From: Actinomadura atramentaria DSM 43919
Lineage (GTDB): Bacteria > Actinomycetota > Actinomycetes > Streptosporangiales > Streptosporangiaceae
Assembly (NCBI RefSeq): GCF_000381885.1
Contig: NZ_KB907208.1
Location: forward strand, 186,001 to 250,000
DNA: 64,000 bases
Direction of reading: 5' to 3'
Shown here: one piece after another, positions 25,723-34,239 of the stretch
Position numbering within the stretch: the first letter of the stretch is position 1
How the letters are laid out: every line of letters starts with the position of its first letter
Position numbers and translations under genes: made by a program
The notes under the pieces: model-generated
What the model was told of the DNA's origin: nothing
What the model saw: the letters and a program-made list of their open reading frames with translations, nothing else
Databases searched by the model: none

Positions 25723-26412
25723 GTGATCCACTTCGACAACGTCACCAAGGTCTACAAGACCCAGAACCGGCCGGCGCTCCAGCATGTGAACGTCGGCATC
25801 GAGAAGGGCGAGTTCCTCTTCCTCGTCGGGCCCTCGGGCTCGGGGAAGTCGACGTTCCTGCGGCTGATCCTCAAGGAGGAGCGGCCGTCGCAGGGGCACG
25901 TCCACGTGGCGGGCAAGGACCTCAGCCGCATCAGCAACTGGAAGGTCCCGCACCTGCGCCGCCGCATCGGCTGCGTGTTCCAGGACTTCCGGCTGCTGCC
26001 GAACAAGAACGTGTTCGAGAACGTCGCGTTCGCGCTGGAGGTCATCGGCAAGCCCCGGCGGTTCATCAACAAGGTGGTGCCCGAGGTCGTCGACCTCGTC
26101 GGCCTGGAGGGCAAGGCGCACCGGATGCCGAACGAGCTGTCGGGCGGCGAGCAGCAGCGCGTCGCCATCGCCCGCGCGTTCGTCAACCGCCCGATGATCC
26201 TGCTCGCCGACGAGCCGACCGGGAACATCGACCCGGCCACCTCGATCGGCATCATGAAGGTGCTCGACCGCATCAACCGGACCGGGACCACCGTCGTCAT
26301 GGCCACCCACGACGCCGCGATCGTGGACGCGTTCCGCAAGCGCGTGGTCGAACTGGAGGACGGCCGCGTCGTGCGCGACCAGTCGCGCGGCGTCTACGGC
26401 CAGGCGTACTGA
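25723..26412 (+). CDS. ftsE: cell division ATP-binding protein FtsE
   Basis: ABC ATPase that with FtsX regulates peptidoglycan hydrolases during division. 229 aa. Walker A GPSGSGKS (about 36-43), Q loop [13 protein letters not shown] (typical of FtsE), signature [14 protein letters not shown], Walker [11 protein letters not shown], and switch His in [12 protein letters not shown] start without an obvious ribosome-binding site. First gene of the conserved ftsE-ftsX-S41-smpB order. Confidence 0.96.
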   Translation: MIHFDNVTKVYKTQNRPALQHVNVGIEKGEFLFLVGPSGSGKSTFLRLILKEERPSQGHVHVAGKDLSRISNWKVPHLRRRIGCVFQDFRLLPNKNVFENVAFALEVIGKPRRFINKVVPEVVDLVGLEGKAHRMPNELSGGEQQRVAIARAFVNRPMILLADEPTGNIDPATSIGIMKVLDRINRTGTTVVMATHDAAIVDAFRKRVVELEDGRVVRDQSRGVYGQAY

Positions 26413-26517
26413 CCGGGCGGCCCTGCCGGGCCGCAGCCACACCCCGTCCGGACCGCGGCCGCGGCCGACCGGACCCGACGCTCCCCGCGGGGCGCAGGCG
26501 ATCAAGGACAGCGAGGA

Positions 26518-27423
26518 ATGCGCGCACAGTTCGTTCTCCAGGAGATCTGGATCGGTCTCCGCCGGAACCTCACGATGACCATCTCCCTCGTCATCACCGT
26601 CGCCATCGCCATGGCGCTCTTCGGCACGGGGCTGCTCATCCGCAACCAGGTCAGCGTGTCCAAGGACTACTGGTACGACAAGATCGAGGTCTCGGTCTTC
26701 CTCTGCGCCAAGACCAGCTCCAACCCCGCCTGCCGCAAGCAGGACGCGACGCAGCAGCAGAAGGACGACATCAAGGCGACGCTGGAGAAGATGCCGCAGG
26801 TCGCCAAGGTCGAGTACGAGACGCGCGAGCAGGCGTACGCGCGCTTCAAGGACCGTTTCGAGTCCAACCCGTCGTTCGTGAACAGCACGCGGCCGGGCGA
26901 CATCCCCGACTCGTTCCGCATCCGGCTGAAGGACCCGCAGCAGTACAAGGGCGTGGTCGAACCGCTGATCAGCAAGGCCGGCGTGGACCAGGTGATCAAC
27001 GAGCAGGAGATCCTGAAGAAGTTCTTCAAGATCCTCAACGGGCTGCAGTGGGCGGCGCTGCTCATCGCGCTGTTCCAGGTGGTCGCGGCGGTCCTGCTCG
27101 TCGGCAACACCGTGCGGCTGTCGGCGTTCAACCGGCGGCGGGAGACGGGCATCATGCGGCTCGTCGGCGCGTCGAACACCTATATCCAGATGCCCTTCAT
27201 CCTGGAGGGCGCCATCGCGGGACTGATCGGCGGACTGTTCGCCGCGATCCTGCTCGTGTTCTCCAAGACGTTGCTGCTGGACCGGCTCGCCGGGCAGATG
27301 CAGTTCACGACGCAGTTGAGCTGGGGCGCGGTGCTCGCCGTGATCGTCCTGTCCATCTGCTTCGGCGTGCTGTTGTGCGCGGTCGCCTCGTTCCTGACGC
27401 TTCGGCGCTACTTGAAGATCTAG
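26518..27423 (+). CDS. ftsX: cell division protein FtsX
   Basis: Membrane partner of FtsE, 301 aa. N-terminal membrane helix (about 21-42), an extracellular domain (about 45-165) bearing a Cys pair (LCAKTSSNPACRK) as in other actinobacterial FtsX proteins, then three helices near 172-195, 220-245 and 270-295 with the MRLVGASNTYIQMPFILEG loop between. It transmits ATPase state to wall hydrolases outside. It starts at ATG 26518, 105 nt after ftsE. Confidence 0.95.
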   Translation: MRAQFVLQEIWIGLRRNLTMTISLVITVAIAMALFGTGLLIRNQVSVSKDYWYDKIEVSVFLCAKTSSNPACRKQDATQQQKDDIKATLEKMPQVAKVEYETREQAYARFKDRFESNPSFVNSTRPGDIPDSFRIRLKDPQQYKGVVEPLISKAGVDQVINEQEILKKFFKILNGLQWAALLIALFQVVAAVLLVGNTVRLSAFNRRRETGIMRLVGASNTYIQMPFILEGAIAGLIGGLFAAILLVFSKTLLLDRLAGQMQFTTQLSWGAVLAVIVLSICFGVLLCAVASFLTLRRYLKI

Positions 27424-27458
27424 CCCGGGGTCCGTCCGGCTCGCCCTAGACTGACCGC

Positions 27459-28631
27459 ATGTCGCGGTACCCCGGTCGTGCGCTGCGCGCCGGAGCCGTC
27501 ACCGTGGCCGTCGTCTGCGCGTACGGCGCGGGGCTCGCCACCGCCTCCTCGGGCGGCGGCGAGCACCCCGTCCGGCAGGAGGGCTCGCGGTCCCCGCTGG
27601 ACGAGGCCGCCGCCGCCATCGCCGAGCGCTCCGCCGACCGGACGACCCGCGCCGACCTCGACGACGCCGCCATCGCGGCCATGCTGCGCTCCCTGGACGA
27701 CAAGTGGGCGCGGCACTACACCGCCACCGAGTTCGACGACGTGCGCGGCCGCCTCGACGGCGGGTACAGCGGCGTCGGCGTCTGGCTCGGCACCGCCGGG
27801 GACGGCCGCGTCCGCGTCGCCAGCGTCCAGCCGGGGTCGGCCGCCGCGCGGGCGGGCGTCCGCCCCGGCGACGTCGTCGCCGCCGTCGGCGGGACCGCCG
27901 CCGCGGGCTGGGACGTCGCCCGCGTCGCCGCCGCGCTGCGCGGAACACCCGGCGCGCCCGTCGCGTTGACGGTGGAGCGCGGTTCCGCGCGCAAGGACTT
28001 CCAGCTCGTGCGCGCGGCCGTCGAGGACGGCGACGTGTCGGTGTCGGAGCTGCCGGGCGACGTCCGGCTGGTCCGCGTCGGGGCGTTCACGCGCGGCGTC
28101 GGCGGGCGGGTGCGCGCCGCCGTCACGCGCGATCCGGCCGCCGTGCGCGGCGGGATCGTCCTGGACCTGCGCGGCGACCCCGGCGGGCTGCTCGCCGAGG
28201 CGGTGTCCACCGCGTCGGCGTTCCTGCCGGGCGGGCTCGTCGTCACCTACGAGCGGCGCGACCGGCCGCCCGAGCCGCTGACCGTCACCGAGCCCGGCGA
28301 CGCGCGCACGCCGCTGGTCGTCCTGGTGGACTCGGGCACCGCGTCGGCCGCCGAGGTCGTCGCCGGAGCCCTCCGCGACCGGGACCGCGCCGTGATCGTA
28401 GGATCGCGTACTTATGGAAAAGGGTCGGTCCAGGAGGCGTACCGCCTGTCGGACGGCTCGGCGGTCGAGCTGACCGTCGGTCGCTACCGGACGCCGAGCG
28501 GCCGTAACCTCGACGGAACGGGGATCGAGCCCGACGTGGCCGTCTCCGCCGACCTACCGCCCACCGAGGCCGAACGGCGCGCCCGCACCGTGCTGAGCGG
28601 TCTGCGAGCCGCACTCCCGGAGAAGGACTGA
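27459..28631 (+). CDS. S41 family C-terminal processing peptidase (CtpA-like)
   Basis: Secreted or membrane-anchored Ser protease with PDZ domain, 390 aa. N-terminal hydrophobic segment (about 10-28), PDZ region about 95-180 (YSGVGVWLG to [12 protein letters not shown]), then the S41 core with catalytic Ser296 in [11 protein letters not shown] and Lys321 in RTYGKGSVQ. It follows ftsX by 35 nt and precedes smpB by 5 nt, so it is probably co-transcribed. Likely processes envelope proteins; target unknown. Confidence 0.92.
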   Translation: MSRYPGRALRAGAVTVAVVCAYGAGLATASSGGGEHPVRQEGSRSPLDEAAAAIAERSADRTTRADLDDAAIAAMLRSLDDKWARHYTATEFDDVRGRLDGGYSGVGVWLGTAGDGRVRVASVQPGSAAARAGVRPGDVVAAVGGTAAAGWDVARVAAALRGTPGAPVALTVERGSARKDFQLVRAAVEDGDVSVSELPGDVRLVRVGAFTRGVGGRVRAAVTRDPAAVRGGIVLDLRGDPGGLLAEAVSTASAFLPGGLVVTYERRDRPPEPLTVTEPGDARTPLVVLVDSGTASAAEVVAGALRDRDRAVIVGSRTYGKGSVQEAYRLSDGSAVELTVGRYRTPSGRNLDGTGIEPDVAVSADLPPTEAERRARTVLSGLRAALPEKD

Positions 28632-28636
28632 GATCC

Positions 28637-29110
28637 GTGCCACGTGAGACAGGGCGCAAGCTCATCGCCCAGAACAAGCGTGCCCGCTTCGACTACCAGA
28701 TCGACGACACCTGGGAGGCGGGCCTGGTGCTCATGGGCACCGAGGTGAAGGCGCTGCGCGCGGGGCGGGCGACGCTCAGCGACGGATACGCCCACGTCAT
28801 GGACGGCGAGGTGTGGCTGGAGGGCGTCCACATCCCCGAGTACACGCAGGGGACGTGGACCAACCACGCGCCGCGCCGCCGCCGCAAGCTGCTGCTGCAC
28901 CGCCGCGAGATCCAGAAGATCGTCGCGAAGACGTCCGAACCGGGCTGGACGCTGATCCCGCTCGCCCTGTACTTCAAGGACGGCAAAGCCAAGGTCGAGA
29001 TCGGGCTCGGTCGTGGTAAGAAGTCCTACGATAAGCGACAGGCGATCGCCAAACGGGAGGCCGACCGCGAGATGGCCAAGGCCGCGGCGGCCCGGTTCAG
29101 GAGACGGTGA
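28637..29110 (+). CDS. smpB: SsrA-binding protein SmpB
   Basis: Partner of tmRNA in trans-translation, 157 aa. OB-fold core with [28 protein letters not shown] and [17 protein letters not shown], and the basic C-terminal tail ([25 protein letters not shown] region) that enters the empty mRNA channel. The tmRNA gene itself lies 2.4 kb downstream on the same strand, separated by one gene. Confidence 0.97.
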   Translation: MPRETGRKLIAQNKRARFDYQIDDTWEAGLVLMGTEVKALRAGRATLSDGYAHVMDGEVWLEGVHIPEYTQGTWTNHAPRRRRKLLLHRREIQKIVAKTSEPGWTLIPLALYFKDGKAKVEIGLGRGKKSYDKRQAIAKREADREMAKAAAARFRRR

Positions 29111-29120
29111 AGGGTTGTCG

Positions 29121-31112
29121 ATGCACAGGCGAGCACGGCTGCGCCGGCTGATCGCGGGCGCGGGGTGCGCCGCCCTGGGGGTCGGGGGGCTGACGGCCTG
29201 CACCGACCCGTCGCCGACCCCCACCGTCCGCGACTTCCTCATCGCCTGGCAGGTCGGCAACTACCAGGCGGCGGCCAAGCTCACCACCGGCGCGCCGCGC
29301 GCGGCGGTGGCGTCGGCGCTGTCGCAGGTCCGCGCGCAGCTCGACGCGGCGTCGCTGCGGCTGGCGATCGGCGCGCGCGACTCCACCGGGCAGGCGCGCG
29401 GCGTCGCCATCGCCAAGCCCGCCTCGGACCGGGCGCTCGCCCGCTTCTCGATCTCCATCGACCTCGGTGAGAACGGCGAGCCGTGGCGGTACGCCAGCTC
29501 GATGGAGCTGCGGCAGGTGAAGGGCGACTGGCGGGTCGTCTGGAAGCCGTCGATCATCAACCCGCGGCTCGGGCCGGGGCAGCGGCTCGCGGTCGTCAGC
29601 GAGGACCCCGAGCGCGCGTCGATCCTGGACTCCAGCAAGCGGTCGCTGCAGAAGACCGTCACGGCGGACGTCTTCGGCGTCTACCCGGGACGGGTGGGCG
29701 ACGCGCGCAAGACGCTCGACCAGCTCGCGTCCGCCGCCCGCAAGGAGGGCGGGATGTCGCTGGACGTGGACCGGCTGCTCGGCCGCGTCCAGTCCGCGCC
29801 GCCGAACACGTTCCTGCCGCTGCTGACGCTCGTCCGCCCGGCGGACAACGCGCTGATCCTGCGGCTCATGCGGGTGCCGCAGCTCGAACGGCGGACCAGC
29901 AGCGAGCCGATCGGCGCGGCGGCCGCGCCGGAGGTCGTCGGCGGGCTCGGGCCGGCGACGTCGGAGACGCTGCAGCTCGTCGGCGCGCCCTACCAGCCGG
30001 GCGACACGATCGGGACGAGCGGCATCCAGCTCGCGCTGCAGCGGCGGCTCGCGGGGATTCCGACGGTCCGCGTCGTCGCGCAGGACCCGTCCGGCGCGAA
30101 CACCCAGACGCTCGCGTCCTGGCCGCTGACCGACTCCCCGGCGAACCACCCCAAGGACGTTCAGACCACCCTGAACCGCAATCTGCAGAACCGCGCCGAC
30201 AACGCCCTGGCCGGGGTGAGCGCGCCCGCGTCGCTGATCGCGCTGCGCGCCGGGACGAACGAGGTCCTGGCCGTCGCCAACCACGGCACGGACGGGCGCA
30301 ACCTGGCGATGGAGGGCAGCTACCCGCCCGGGATGACGTTCGGGATCGTCACCGCCGACGCGCTGCTGCACGCCGGGCTGACCGGCGCGACCAAGACCGA
30401 GTGCCCCGGCAACGCGACCGTCGGCAACTCGACGTTCACCAACAAGGCGCACGGCAGGCAGACCCTCGAACGCAACTTCGGGGCGGGCTGCGCCACCACG
30501 CTGGCATCGCTGTCGTCGCACGTCTCCGCCGACGCGCTGCTGCAGGCCGCCGAGCGGTACGGCTTCGGCAAGGACTGGGCGCTCGGCGTGCCCGCGTTCA
30601 CCGGCTCCGTCCCGCGGCCCGCCGACGACGCCGCCAAGGCCGCCGAGATGGTCGGCGAGGGCGGCGTCCGGATGAGCCCGCTGGCGATGGCGACGGCCGC
30701 GGCGGGCGTCCTGAACGTCACCTGGCGGCCGCCGTTCCTGCTCGCCGACCCGGCCGCGACCGACGCGCCCCCCGCGCGCCCGTTCGACGTCGCCACGACC
30801 GCGGACCTGCAGAAGCTCCTGCGCCGCGGCGTCGTGTCGGGGACGGCCCGCGCCGCGAACGTCTCCGTGGGCGGCAAGGTGTCCGGCGTCGTCGCCACCG
30901 TGGACTACCAGGAGAACGGGCGGACGAAGACCGTCTCGTGGTTCGTGGGCTCCCGGCCCGACCTGGCGTTCGCCATCGCCGTCGAGGGCAAGGTCAACCC
31001 GGCGGCGCTGGCGGCGCGGTTCCTGACCGGAGCGCACGTCCCGAGCACGACCACCAAGCCCGCGACCCCCGAGACCCCCGGCTCCACCACGACCCCGGTC
31101 ACCCCCCGCTGA
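29121..31112 (+). CDS. PBP-fold lipoprotein, catalytically degenerate transpeptidase homologue
   Basis: 663 aa. Lipoprotein signal with lipobox GGLTAC (Cys about 27), an NTF2-like/MecA-N region (about 35-155), a dimerisation-like middle, and a C-terminal penicillin-binding transpeptidase fold. All three active-site motifs are lost: SxxK (PPGSTFK in relatives) reads PPGMTFG (405-408), SxN reads Gly-Cys-Ala (456-458), and KTG reads Lys-Val-Ser-Gly (586-589). Flanking sequence still aligns well (VPAFTGSVPRP, EGGVRMSPLAMATAAAGV). It probably acts as a non-catalytic wall regulator or scaffold (inference). It starts 10 nt after smpB. Confidence 0.88.
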   Translation: MHRRARLRRLIAGAGCAALGVGGLTACTDPSPTPTVRDFLIAWQVGNYQAAAKLTTGAPRAAVASALSQVRAQLDAASLRLAIGARDSTGQARGVAIAKPASDRALARFSISIDLGENGEPWRYASSMELRQVKGDWRVVWKPSIINPRLGPGQRLAVVSEDPERASILDSSKRSLQKTVTADVFGVYPGRVGDARKTLDQLASAARKEGGMSLDVDRLLGRVQSAPPNTFLPLLTLVRPADNALILRLMRVPQLERRTSSEPIGAAAAPEVVGGLGPATSETLQLVGAPYQPGDTIGTSGIQLALQRRLAGIPTVRVVAQDPSGANTQTLASWPLTDSPANHPKDVQTTLNRNLQNRADNALAGVSAPASLIALRAGTNEVLAVANHGTDGRNLAMEGSYPPGMTFGIVTADALLHAGLTGATKTECPGNATVGNSTFTNKAHGRQTLERNFGAGCATTLASLSSHVSADALLQAAERYGFGKDWALGVPAFTGSVPRPADDAAKAAEMVGEGGVRMSPLAMATAAAGVLNVTWRPPFLLADPAATDAPPARPFDVATTADLQKLLRRGVVSGTARAANVSVGGKVSGVVATVDYQENGRTKTVSWFVGSRPDLAFAIAVEGKVNPAALAARFLTGAHVPSTTTKPATPETPGSTTTPVTPR

Positions 31113-31232
31113 GCCCCCGGCAGCCCTTCCGTTGGCGCGCTCCTAGCGCACGCCGCCCGTGGCACGTCGGGCTTTGGGAGGCTCTTTGCGGTCCGATGTG
31201 CAACCGTCCGCGGCCTTCCTGGCGTCTTTCCT

Positions 31233-31368
31233 GGTGACTGGGGCACCGCTCGGGGGGTTGCGGACCCAGTCACCGACCAGAGCCTCGTCTCGGGGGAGGC
31301 TCTGCCGTCCGGACCGGCCTGACCCTGCCGGTCGGCCCCGGTGGGCGCGCTCCGCGCCCGCCGGGGCC
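31233..31368. other. three consecutive hairpins before ssrA
   Basis: In the 375-bp gap between the PBP-fold gene and ssrA, two perfect stems follow each other: GGTGACTGGG/CCCAGTCACC (31233-31242 with 31265-31274) and CAGAGCCTC/GAGGCTCTG (31278-31286 with 31296-31304). A third, GC-rich imperfect stem (about 31336-31368) looks like a terminator. No gene is supported here. Confidence 0.6.
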
Positions 31369-31408
31369 ATCTCGTCGTCCGGGGGCGTGCGGACCGGCCG
31401 GAATACCG

Positions 31409-31436
31409 TTGGCGTCCGCCGCGTTCTCCCTATATC
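31409..31436 (+). promoter_or_regulatory. candidate ssrA promoter
   Basis: TTGGCG (31409-31414), a 16-nt spacer, and TATATC (31431-31436). A transcript would begin near 31443, leaving about 45 nt for RNase P to remove from the tmRNA 5' end. Confidence 0.5.
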
Positions 31437-31487
31437 GTCGGTACGGCGGACGTCCTTCGGGACCGGCCGCGCTTGACAACTCAACAT

Positions 31488-31860
31488 GGGGGTGACCGGC
31501 TTCGACTTCGGTAGGTCGAGCCAGGGGAAGCGGGTCGAGGGTTGCCGTCGTGACCTCGAAAATCCTGTGACGGCAAAACAATAACTGCCAACAAGAAGCA
31601 GTCCGAGTTCGCCCTCGCCGCCTGAGCGAGGAGCGAACTCTGTCAGCCCGGGAGAGTCTCCGACCCGGGGTCTGGCATCGCTAGGAGACTCCACCTGCAC
31701 GCCCGGTCGCGGGGTGCGTAGGAACACTTAACAGCGACTGAGCCCGTCGGCGACACGCCTGCGTGAGCGCCGGGGCTGAGAAAACGACTAGCAGGCTGCG
31801 CCCGGAGAAGCCCTGTCTCATCACCGAAGGACGCGGGTTCGATTCCCGCCACCTCCACCA
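31488..31860 (+). ncRNA. ssrA: transfer-messenger RNA (tmRNA)
   Basis: One-piece tmRNA of 373 nt rescuing stalled ribosomes. The 5' end GGGGGTGACCGGCTTCGAC pairs with the 3' CACCTCC before the A-CCA end (7-bp acceptor stem with one G-U). The T-arm GCGGGTTCGATTCCCGC is at the 3' end. The tag frame begins at 31587 and reads ANKKQSEFALAA, then TGA at 31623. The terminal ALAA is the protease-recognition end. CCA is encoded. A strong terminator follows. Confidence 0.97.
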
Positions 31861-31885
31861 TCTGACGTCCCGCGCGGCGTCCCCA

Positions 31886-31916
31886 GTGGCCCCGCTGCCT
31901 TCGGCAGCGGGGCCAC
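31886..31916 (+). terminator. terminator of ssrA
   Basis: Perfect 13-bp stem GTGGCCCCGCTGC/GCAGCGGGGCCAC with loop CTTCG, 25 nt after the tmRNA CCA end. The rest of 31917-32144 shows nothing identifiable. Confidence 0.9.
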
Positions 31917-32144
31917 CGGCGTTTCCGGGGAAAGCGCGAGCCGTCCCGGCCGTCGGCCCGCGCCGCGTGACCCGTTCGCGTGTGGCGGGCGGGTGACGGG
32001 CGGGTGGCCGCCGCGTAGCGCGAGGGCGGCTGGTGGTTTACCGGCGCTGTCGACCAGGTCAGGCCGCTGCGCGGCAGAACCGGCCGGGCGCGCGTCGCGT
32101 CCCAAGGCGGCCAGAGCCTCCCGCCCCAACCTCAGGGACCACGC

Positions 32145-32612
32145 ATGATCCGTACTCTCGCCCTCACCGCGCTGCTCGCTGCGGGTACCACCGTCCTCGC
32201 CGCGTGCGACACCGGCACCGAGCCGACCGCCGTGCAGTCGGCGGACCACGGCGGCGGCAAGGGCGGTGGCGCGCCGGCGAAGAAGGTCACCGTCGCCATC
32301 GCCGCGAAGCGCGTGGCGTACGACGCGGGCCCGCTCGACGACGGCACCCCGCACAGCTGCGTCAAGATCACGGTGGTCAACCACCGCAAGAAGAACCTCG
32401 CGGTGAACCCGCTCTACTTCAGCCTCGTCGACAGCAAGGGGGAGAAGCATGAGGTCGACGTCACCGCGACGGAGGACCAGATCCCCACGACCACGCTCGC
32501 GCCCGGCGAGAAGGCCAAGGGGACCGTCTGCGCGGAGAAGAAGTTCGTGCCGCACATCGTCGCGATGACCGACGAACTCCTGCAGGAGCAGGCCCGCGCC
32601 GAGGTCGGCTGA
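32145..32612 (+). CDS. lipoprotein with DUF4352-like domain
   Basis: 155 aa. Signal peptide with lipobox VLAAC (Cys about 21), a Gly-rich linker, then an immunoglobulin-like beta domain about 50-145 (ITVVNHRKKNLAVNPLYFSLVDSKG, TTLAPGEKAKGTVCAEKKF), as in DUF4352 extracellular lipoproteins. A Cys pair may form a disulfide. Role unknown. A strong terminator follows, so it is probably monocistronic. Confidence 0.85.
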   Translation: MIRTLALTALLAAGTTVLAACDTGTEPTAVQSADHGGGKGGGAPAKKVTVAIAAKRVAYDAGPLDDGTPHSCVKITVVNHRKKNLAVNPLYFSLVDSKGEKHEVDVTATEDQIPTTTLAPGEKAKGTVCAEKKFVPHIVAMTDELLQEQARAEVG

Positions 32613-32627
32613 CCCGGCACAGCGAAC

Positions 32628-32657
32628 GGCCCGGCCCCGGATCTCCGGGGCCGGGCC
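32628..32657 (+). terminator. intrinsic terminator
   Basis: Perfect 13-bp stem (32628-32640 with 32645-32657), loop ATCT, followed by TGTCTTGCTT. It closes the DUF4352-like lipoprotein gene. Confidence 0.92.
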
Positions 32658-32669
32658 TGTCTTGCTTCA

Positions 32670-33488
32670 TTGTCGGGGGTGGTGGAACGGTGGGTTGGTC
32701 TGGGTGTTGTCGGGAGGGTGGGGGTTGGTTTGGGCGGAAGCGTTGTGGTGGCGTTGTGCGTGGTTTTCGGGGTCGTGGCAGTGATGGTTTGGGGGTTCTT
32801 GGTTTCGGAGTGGCGGGAAGTGCGGGTGCCGCCGGTGCCGCATGAGCCTGGGTCGTATTTCGCGCTGCGGATGGTCGCTTGGGAGCGGGCTCCGGAAGTA
32901 CTGGCGCGGTGGCAGGACGGGGGTTTGCTGGCTGGCGGGGGGTTGGTTGAGGGGGTTGCCGTTGCAGAGGTTCTTGCGGTGCTCGACGGGGTTGGGAGTG
33001 AGGACGGGGGCGGGATTCCGGCGCGGGTGCGGTTGCGGGGAGCGGGCGGGTCGGAGACTGTCGTGCATACCGAGGTTGGGGACGTTCGGAACGTGCGGCC
33101 GGGGACGTTCTATCCGGTTCGGCCGATGCCTCGGGGGCGTAGTCATGTGCTCGGGGACACCGTGACGCCGGCCTTCGATTTGTCGGCTGAGGACGTCGGT
33201 CGTTTGTTGCTCGATCATCGGTTGAGTCTTGGGTTGATTGACGGTGATGCGTACAGCGCGCTTCTCGGCAGGCGGGCGGAGGCCGTTGGGCTTGTTTCCG
33301 TGCGGGCTACGGGGCGGGTTCGGGCGGGGCACATTGAGGTTGAGGCGGTGGTTGATCACGGCGGGCAGAGATTGACGGTGCGTGGGTTTCTGCGGCCCGA
33401 GGAGATCGCTACCGCTCGGCATGTCGGGCGGTTTCTCGTCGCTCGATCGGCGGAGGGAGCGTTGGCGCTGTGGCCCGCGTGGTACTGA
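32670..33488 (+). CDS. membrane protein of unknown function
   Basis: About 272 aa from TTG 32670; the true start may be a nearby GTG. One strong membrane helix (about 22-45, VVVALCVVFGVVAVMVWGFL), then a soluble domain (about 48-272) with beta-rich character (IPARVRLRGAGGSETVVHTEVGDV; TGRVRAGHIEVEAVVDHGGQR). Codon use differs sharply from neighbours: many codons end in G or T (GGT, GTT, GGG, TTG) rather than C. The stop is 1 nt before the next gene, so they form an operon. Not recognised. Confidence 0.7.
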   Translation: MSGVVERWVGLGVVGRVGVGLGGSVVVALCVVFGVVAVMVWGFLVSEWREVRVPPVPHEPGSYFALRMVAWERAPEVLARWQDGGLLAGGGLVEGVAVAEVLAVLDGVGSEDGGGIPARVRLRGAGGSETVVHTEVGDVRNVRPGTFYPVRPMPRGRSHVLGDTVTPAFDLSAEDVGRLLLDHRLSLGLIDGDAYSALLGRRAEAVGLVSVRATGRVRAGHIEVEAVVDHGGQRLTVRGFLRPEEIATARHVGRFLVARSAEGALALWPAWY

Positions 33489-33489
33489 C

Positions 33490-34233
33490 ATGAGCGGGGT
33501 TCCCGACGCGTTCATGCTGGACGCGCACGCTCGGCGGCTCCGGCGGGTGCGGGCGCGGCGGCGCGTCATCGTGCCGCTCGCCGTGGGCACGATCGTCGTC
33601 GCCGCCGTGCTCGTCGGCATCGGCTGGCCGACGGTTTTCGTTCTGATGGGGACATTCCTGGTGCTCGCGATACTCGGGTGCGAGGGCTTTGTCCGGGAGG
33701 ACGACGCCGAGCGTCCGCGTCCTGATACCGCGTTGGAGGTCGCGGTCGTCGTCGGGGTCGAGATCACCAGTTGGGCGCACGCCGAGCAGGAGATGCACGA
33801 CGTCCGCGTCATCGCCCGGCCGCTCGGTTCGGCCACGGATCAGCTCGTCCACGGGTATCGGCGGTTCCCCGCCGCCCGAGGGTGCCGGATCGCTCCGGGG
33901 ATGGTTTTCGGGTTCCGCCGCTATCCGACGATGGCGCATCTCGTCTGGATCGAACCCGACGTCGATCCGCTCGCTCTCGTCGGGCTCCGCGCGGGAACTG
34001 AAGAGGCGTTGAGATCGGGCGGGGAGGACGCGGAAGTCGAGTCCGTCGCCATTGAAGACGAGCCCGATGGGGACTGGTGGGTCACCGCCGTCGAAGTTCG
34101 TACGGGAAATGGCGAAAGGCTGACGGAACGCACGCACCGGCTGCCCGAAGAACTCGCGCAGTTCGGCACCGGAGAACGCGTGCGGATCGTCCGTGACGGA
34201 AGCGCCTGCTTGATCGTGCCCCGCACGTTCTGA
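33490..34233 (+). CDS. membrane protein of unknown function
   Basis: 247 aa from ATG 33490. Two adjacent membrane helices near the N-terminus (about 25-45 and 47-65, VIVPLAVGTIVVAAVLV, TVFVLMGTFLVLAILGC), then a soluble domain rich in acidic residues (about 70-247). Partner of the preceding gene by 1-nt spacing and similar architecture (membrane anchor plus about 180-aa soluble part). Third-position T is again more frequent than usual. Function unknown. Confidence 0.72.
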   Translation: MSGVPDAFMLDAHARRLRRVRARRRVIVPLAVGTIVVAAVLVGIGWPTVFVLMGTFLVLAILGCEGFVREDDAERPRPDTALEVAVVVGVEITSWAHAEQEMHDVRVIARPLGSATDQLVHGYRRFPAARGCRIAPGMVFGFRRYPTMAHLVWIEPDVDPLALVGLRAGTEEALRSGGEDAEVESVAIEDEPDGDWWVTAVEVRTGNGERLTERTHRLPEELAQFGTGERVRIVRDGSACLIVPRTF

Positions 34234-34239
34234 GCCGCG

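Noticed and set aside
31159..31476. 105-aa plus-strand frame upstream of ssrA
   Set aside because: It runs through three hairpins and the ssrA promoter, has no ribosome-binding site and no recognisable domain.
31473..31478. TTGACA as the ssrA -35 box
   Set aside because: It lies only 10 nt before the mature tmRNA 5' end, too close to be its -35 element; the TTGGCG/TATATC pair upstream fits better.
32667..33836. 389-aa minus-strand Pro/Arg/His-rich frame
   Set aside because: No domain or ribosome-binding site. The plus-strand genes have membrane helices and 1-nt operon spacing, though unusual codon use made this worth checking.
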